Shown piece by piece: positions 60,702 to 64,000 of a DNA stretch of 64,000 nt. Numbering within the stretch: the stretch's first letter is position 1; each line of letters begins with the position of its first letter. The position numbers and the translations under genes are program-made. A model generated the notes under the pieces. That model saw only the letters and a list, made by a program, of their open reading frames with translations, was not told where the DNA came from and made no database searches. The stretch is taken from NCBI GenBank assembly GCA_965201115.1, contig OZ241745.1, forward strand, positions 992,001-1,056,000, written 5' to 3'. This stretch comes from JANQOH01 sp965201115 (GTDB taxonomy: Bacteria; Pseudomonadota; Alphaproteobacteria; UBA7887).

Positions 60702-62606
60702 ATGCTCCAGCTCGCCGATGTGCGCTACCGCGTTGCCGGGCGCCCGATACTCGACGGCGTCGGTTTTGCGCTGGCGCGCGGGCGGCGCGCCGCGCTGGTG
60801 GGGCGCAACGGCGCCGGCAAGACCACGCTGTTGCGGCTGATCGCGGGCGCGCTCGAGCCCGATTCGGGGAGCGTGGCGCTGGCGCGCGGGGCGCGCGTTG
60901 CGCTGGTCGCGCAAACCGCGCCGTCGGGGAGCCAGGGCGCGCGCGCGTTCGTGCTCGCCGCCGACCCCGAACCGGCGCGCCTGGCGGCGGCCGCGGCGGC
61001 GGCCGAACGCGCGGGCGACGGCGCCGCGGCGGGCGCCGCGCATGCCCGGCTCGGCGAACTCGGCGCCTATGCCGGCCCGGCGCGCGCGGCGGCGATCCTG
61101 CGCGGCCTGGGTTTTTCCGCCGCCGATCTCGACGCGCCGCTGGATACGCTCTCGGGCGGCTGGCGAATGCGCGCGGCGCTCGCCGCCGCGCTGTTCGCCG
61201 AGCCCGAACTGCTTCTGCTCGACGAGCCGACGAATCACCTGGACCTCGAGGCGGGGCTGTGGCTCGCGGCGTTTTTGGCCCGCTGGCCGCGCGCGCTGGT
61301 GCTGTGCAGCCACGAACGCGCGCTCATCGACCGCGCCGCCCACGAAACGATCCATCTCGAGCGCGGACGCGCGAAACGCTACCGCGGCGGCTTCTCGGCG
61401 TTTCTGCGCGCGCGGGGCGAACAGGCGGCGCGCGACGCCGCGCTGCGCAAGCGCATGGACGCCGACCGCCGCCATATGCGGGCCTACGTGGATCGGTTCC
61501 GCTACAAGGCGAGCAAGGCGCGGCAGGCGCAGAGCCGCCTCAAGGCGCTGGAGCGCCTGGAGTTTCCACCGCCGCCCGTAGCCGACGCGCCGCCGCGCAT
61601 ACGCTTCCCCGACCCCCCGCCGCTGGCGCCGCCGCTGCTCCGGCTCGAGGACGCGGCGGCGGGCTACGCCGCGCGCGCGCCGGTGCTGTCGGGCCTCGAT
61701 CTGCGCATCGACGCCGACGACCGCATTGCCCTGCTCGGCGCGAACGGCAACGGCAAGACAACGCTCCTGCGCCTGCTGGCTGGGCGGCTGGCGCCGTTGG
61801 CGGGGGCCGTTCATGCCGCGCCGCGCCTTGCCGTGGGATATTACGCGCAGAATCAGGCGGAAACGCTGGACCCCGCGTTGAGCGCCGACGGCCACGTGGC
61901 CGCGCTGTGGCCCGAAGCCGGCGAAACCGCGCGCCGCGCCCATTGCGCGCGCTTCGGGCTCGAGGGCGAGCGCGCCGAGCGGCCCGCGGCGACGCTTTCG
62001 GGCGGAGAGGCCGCGCGCCTCGCGCTCGCGCTGGTCTGCTGCGCAAAGCCGCAATTGTTGCTGCTCGACGAACCCGTCAACCATTTGGACATGGACGCGC
62101 GCGAGGCGTTCGTGGCCGCGCTCAACGCCTGGAGCGGGGCGGCGGTGCTGGTCGCGCACGACCGCGGGTTCGTGGAGCGCACGGCGGACCGCCTGTGGCT
62201 GGTTGCCGGCGGCGCATGCCGCCCGTTCGACGGCGACCTGGAGGATTACGAGCGGCTCGTCCTGCGGCGGCGGGCGGCGGATGCGGCGCGGAGGCGCAAG
62301 GCGGGCAAGGGGCGCGGGCCGGAAACGCGCGGGCCCGCCGCGCGCCGCCGCGCGGCCGAACGGCGCGCGGCCGCCGCCGGTCCGCGCCGCGCCGCCCGCG
62401 CGGCGGAAGCGGAGGCCGAGCGGCTGCGCGCGGCGCTCGCCGCGCTCGACGCCGAGATCGCCGATCCTGCGCTCTACGAAGGCGCGCCCGGGCGCGCCGC
62501 GGCGCTCGCCCGGCGCCGCGCCGCCGCCGCCCGCGCGCTCGCCGCCGCCGAGGACGCCTGGCTCGAGGCCGAGGAGGCCGCGGAAGCCGCCGCCCGCGCG
62601 TCTTGA
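60702..62606 (+). CDS. ABC-F family ATPase (Uup/YheS-like)
   Basis: 634 residues with two ATPase domains and no transmembrane segment. Domain 1 has Walker A GRNGAGKTT, signature LSGGWRMR and Walker B LLLLDEPTNHLD; domain 2 has GANGNGKTT, LSGGEAAR and LLLLDEPVNHLD. A linker of positively charged helices (RKRMDADRRHMRAYVDRFRY) sits between, and the C-terminus is a long Ala/Arg/Glu coiled coil. ABC-F proteins act on ribosomes to relieve stalling or provide drug resistance; which subtype this is cannot be settled. Confidence 0.93.
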   Translation: MLQLADVRYRVAGRPILDGVGFALARGRRAALVGRNGAGKTTLLRLIAGALEPDSGSVALARGARVALVAQTAPSGSQGARAFVLAADPEPARLAAAAAAAERAGDGAAAGAAHARLGELGAYAGPARAAAILRGLGFSAADLDAPLDTLSGGWRMRAALAAALFAEPELLLLDEPTNHLDLEAGLWLAAFLARWPRALVLCSHERALIDRAAHETIHLERGRAKRYRGGFSAFLRARGEQAARDAALRKRMDADRRHMRAYVDRFRYKASKARQAQSRLKALERLEFPPPPVADAPPRIRFPDPPPLAPPLLRLEDAAAGYAARAPVLSGLDLRIDADDRIALLGANGNGKTTLLRLLAGRLAPLAGAVHAAPRLAVGYYAQNQAETLDPALSADGHVAALWPEAGETARRAHCARFGLEGERAERPAATLSGGEAARLALALVCCAKPQLLLLDEPVNHLDMDAREAFVAALNAWSGAAVLVAHDRGFVERTADRLWLVAGGACRPFDGDLEDYERLVLRRRAADAARRRKAGKGRGPETRGPAARRRAAERRAAAAGPRRAARAAEAEAERLRAALAALDAEIADPALYEGAPGRAAALARRRAAAARALAAAEDAWLEAEEAAEAAARAS

Positions 62607-62693
62607 CGCCGGCGGGCGCGGCGGCGCATAGTCGCGCGCCCGCGCGGGCGGCGTTGCGCCGCGCGGCGAACCCAGCACAGCCGGAGCCATGCC

Positions 62694-63584
62694 ATGCCCA
62701 AGAGAAACGCATCCAACGGCGGCGCGTCGGACGCGGCCCGCGCCGAACGCCGCGGCCTCGCCGTCGGCCTTGTCGCGGGTTTCGCCGCGACGGTTATCCT
62801 CCTGGGCGGGTTGTCGTTCGCGCTCATCCAGCGCCTGGAGGCGCGGATGGAAGAGCGGATGGCCGAGAACGCCCGGCAGTTCGCCGAGCTGTTGCAGCAG
62901 TCGGAGGAGCGCACGGCGCAGCTTGTGCGCGAGCGGGGAGCGGGGATGGCGGAGACCGTCCAGTCGGTCAAGGACGAGCTGCTGCGGGCCGGCGCCGGAA
63001 CGGCCGAGGGCGTGCGGCAATTCGGACAGCTCCTGCGGGAGTCGGAAGAGCGGACCGCGCTGAAGGCGCAGGATATCGAGGAACGCACGCTTCAGGAGAT
63101 GCGCGCGCTGGAAGGGCAGTCGAACGAGCTGCTGCGGCAAATGGAAAGCCGCTGGAACGTGCGCCTGGACCAGGTGAGCACGGAACTGAAGCGCGTCGAA
63201 AGCCGCGTCAGCGTGCAGCTGGGGCAGATGAACGGAGAATTGCGCCGGTCCGAAGGCATAGTGAGCACGCAGCTCGAACAGGCGGCCGAAAGCCTGCAAC
63301 GCGTCGAGAGAGACGTGGGCGCCCGGCTCGGGCGCATGGGCGGGAACCTGGACCGCGTCGAAGAAACGGTAAACGCCCGGCTCGAGGGCATGAGCGGAAG
63401 CCTGGCCGGCGTCGAGACGCGGACCGGCGCGCAACTGGAGCGGATGAACGAGAGCCTGGAGCGGATCGAGACCGACGCAAGCGCGCAATTCGAGGCCTTC
63501 GGCCTGCGGTTCGACTCCTACGCCGAACGCGCCCGAACCTTCCGCAACGAGATCGGCGCCCAGCTCCGCTGGGGCGCGCAATAA
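62694..63584 (+). CDS. Membrane-anchored long coiled-coil protein
   Basis: 296 residues: a short basic N-terminus, one transmembrane helix (GLAVGLVAGFAATVILLGGLSF), then about 240 residues of continuous amphipathic helix with EERTAQLVRERGAGMAETV and degenerate repeats of about 24 residues, such as VESRVSVQLGQMNGELRRSE and VERDVGARLGRMGGNLDRVE. It should form a coiled-coil stalk facing one side of the membrane. The family is not recognised. It is unrelated in sequence to the two tandem arrays although similar in plan. Confidence 0.75.
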   Translation: MPKRNASNGGASDAARAERRGLAVGLVAGFAATVILLGGLSFALIQRLEARMEERMAENARQFAELLQQSEERTAQLVRERGAGMAETVQSVKDELLRAGAGTAEGVRQFGQLLRESEERTALKAQDIEERTLQEMRALEGQSNELLRQMESRWNVRLDQVSTELKRVESRVSVQLGQMNGELRRSEGIVSTQLEQAAESLQRVERDVGARLGRMGGNLDRVEETVNARLEGMSGSLAGVETRTGAQLERMNESLERIETDASAQFEAFGLRFDSYAERARTFRNEIGAQLRWGAQ

Positions 63585-63748
63585 GAGCGCCGGGGCCGGG
63601 CCTCCGCCCGCGCCGGCATATTGTCCCGCCGCGCCGCGCGCATGCCGGCGGGGACGCCGGGCGGGGCGCCCCGGTTGCGGGCGGCGGCGGGGCCGCGTAT
63701 GGTCGCGCCTTCGGGCGCGGAGGCCCGGGCATGACAAGGAGGGAAAAC

Positions 63749-64000
63749 ATGGCGCCATACGACGGGACGGCGGCCGCCGCGGTGGAAGGCGCGCTGAACT
63801 ACATCGTTCCCGGCAACGAGAAGCCGCGGTCCTGCATAACGAAGCCGGGCGAGCCCACGGTGCGGCGGTCGGAGTACGCGCGGCGCGCGTTCGCCATCCG
63901 CAACGCGCGCGGGCGCGCCGAAGCGCCGTCGCTCGACCGCGAGGGCTTCGCGCTCGCCCCGCACGACAGCGCGGTGCGCGATTTCTACGACGCCGCGGAA
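63749..64000 (+). CDS. CmcJ/NvfI-type oxidoreductase, N-terminal part (3' end outside window)
   Basis: 84 codons are visible, from ATG 63749 with a strong AAGGAGGG (63736-63743). The sequence ALNYIVPGNEKPRSCITKPG, then RRAFAIRNARG and APSLDREGFALAPHDSAVRD, FYD resembles the N-terminus of CmcJ/NvfI/GA4-desaturase-like proteins, which are hydroxylase-fold proteins in secondary metabolism and steroid-like compound oxidation. The iron-binding part lies outside the window, so the function cannot be judged. Confidence 0.6.
   Translation, partial: MAPYDGTAAAAVEGALNYIVPGNEKPRSCITKPGEPTVRRSEYARRAFAIRNARGRAEAPSLDREGFALAPHDSAVRDFYDAAE

Overview
The window is about 64 kb of very GC-rich bacterial DNA with dense coding, many 4-bp ATGA overlaps and mostly short intergenic gaps. 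Gene content and order point to an alphaproteobacterium that I cannot place further: argH-lptM-lysA followed by a TIGR02302-type membrane protein, a DUF1489 gene, a ChvI/ChvG-like two-component pair, and a ybbA/FtsX-permease pair divergent from tesA. No rRNA, tRNA or CRISPR array was recognised. The first gene (argH) and last gene (a CmcJ-like oxidoreductase) are cut by the window edges.

Layout. 1-8 kb: arginine/lysine biosynthesis, a large envelope protein, a di-heme peroxidase-like protein, an aminotransferase and small exported or membrane proteins. 8.5-10.15 kb: a complete IS1380-type element, followed by four tandem 89-bp repeats. 10.6-21.5 kb: housekeeping genes (DUF1489, GlcG/HbpS-like, GST-like, leucine dehydrogenase-like, hydrolase, ABC exporter pair, tesA, thiD, glmM, a beta-barrel protein). 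21.6-27 kb: a giant autotransporter on the minus strand whose N-terminal coding region holds a run of 25 G. 27.4-36 kb: ubiA, an orphan DUF4143 ATPase next to a perfect palindrome, a fused double gamma-carbonic-anhydrase-like protein, a HugZ-like protein, chvI/chvG and purD. 36-45 kb: a RiPP locus. 45.2-57 kb: a second giant autotransporter with 18 G in its probable promoter, flanked by two tandem arrays of nine small membrane-anchored coiled-coil genes. 57-64 kb: a DapA-like protein, guaB, rlmE, ndk, an ABC-F ATPase, a coiled-coil membrane protein and the start of a CmcJ/NvfI-like gene.

The most interesting system is the RiPP locus. A short, Ser-rich precursor with a nitrile-hydratase-like (proteusin) leader is read from a consensus promoter on the plus strand. 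Divergent to it lie four maturase genes: a fused leader-binding/YcaO cyclodehydratase, a PoyD-like radical SAM epimerase, a SagB-like dehydrogenase and a LanM-like dehydratase with an apparently degenerate cyclase domain. This predicts a peptide carrying azol(in)es, D-residues and dehydroamino acids together. A second, deletion-damaged precursor lies just upstream of the intact one.

The second theme is variable surface proteins. Both autotransporters carry a long poly-G tract, one in coding sequence and one between -35 and -10, and share a 40-bp upstream element. Their near-identical 3' ends lie in inverted orientation about 32 kb apart, bracketing the RiPP locus.
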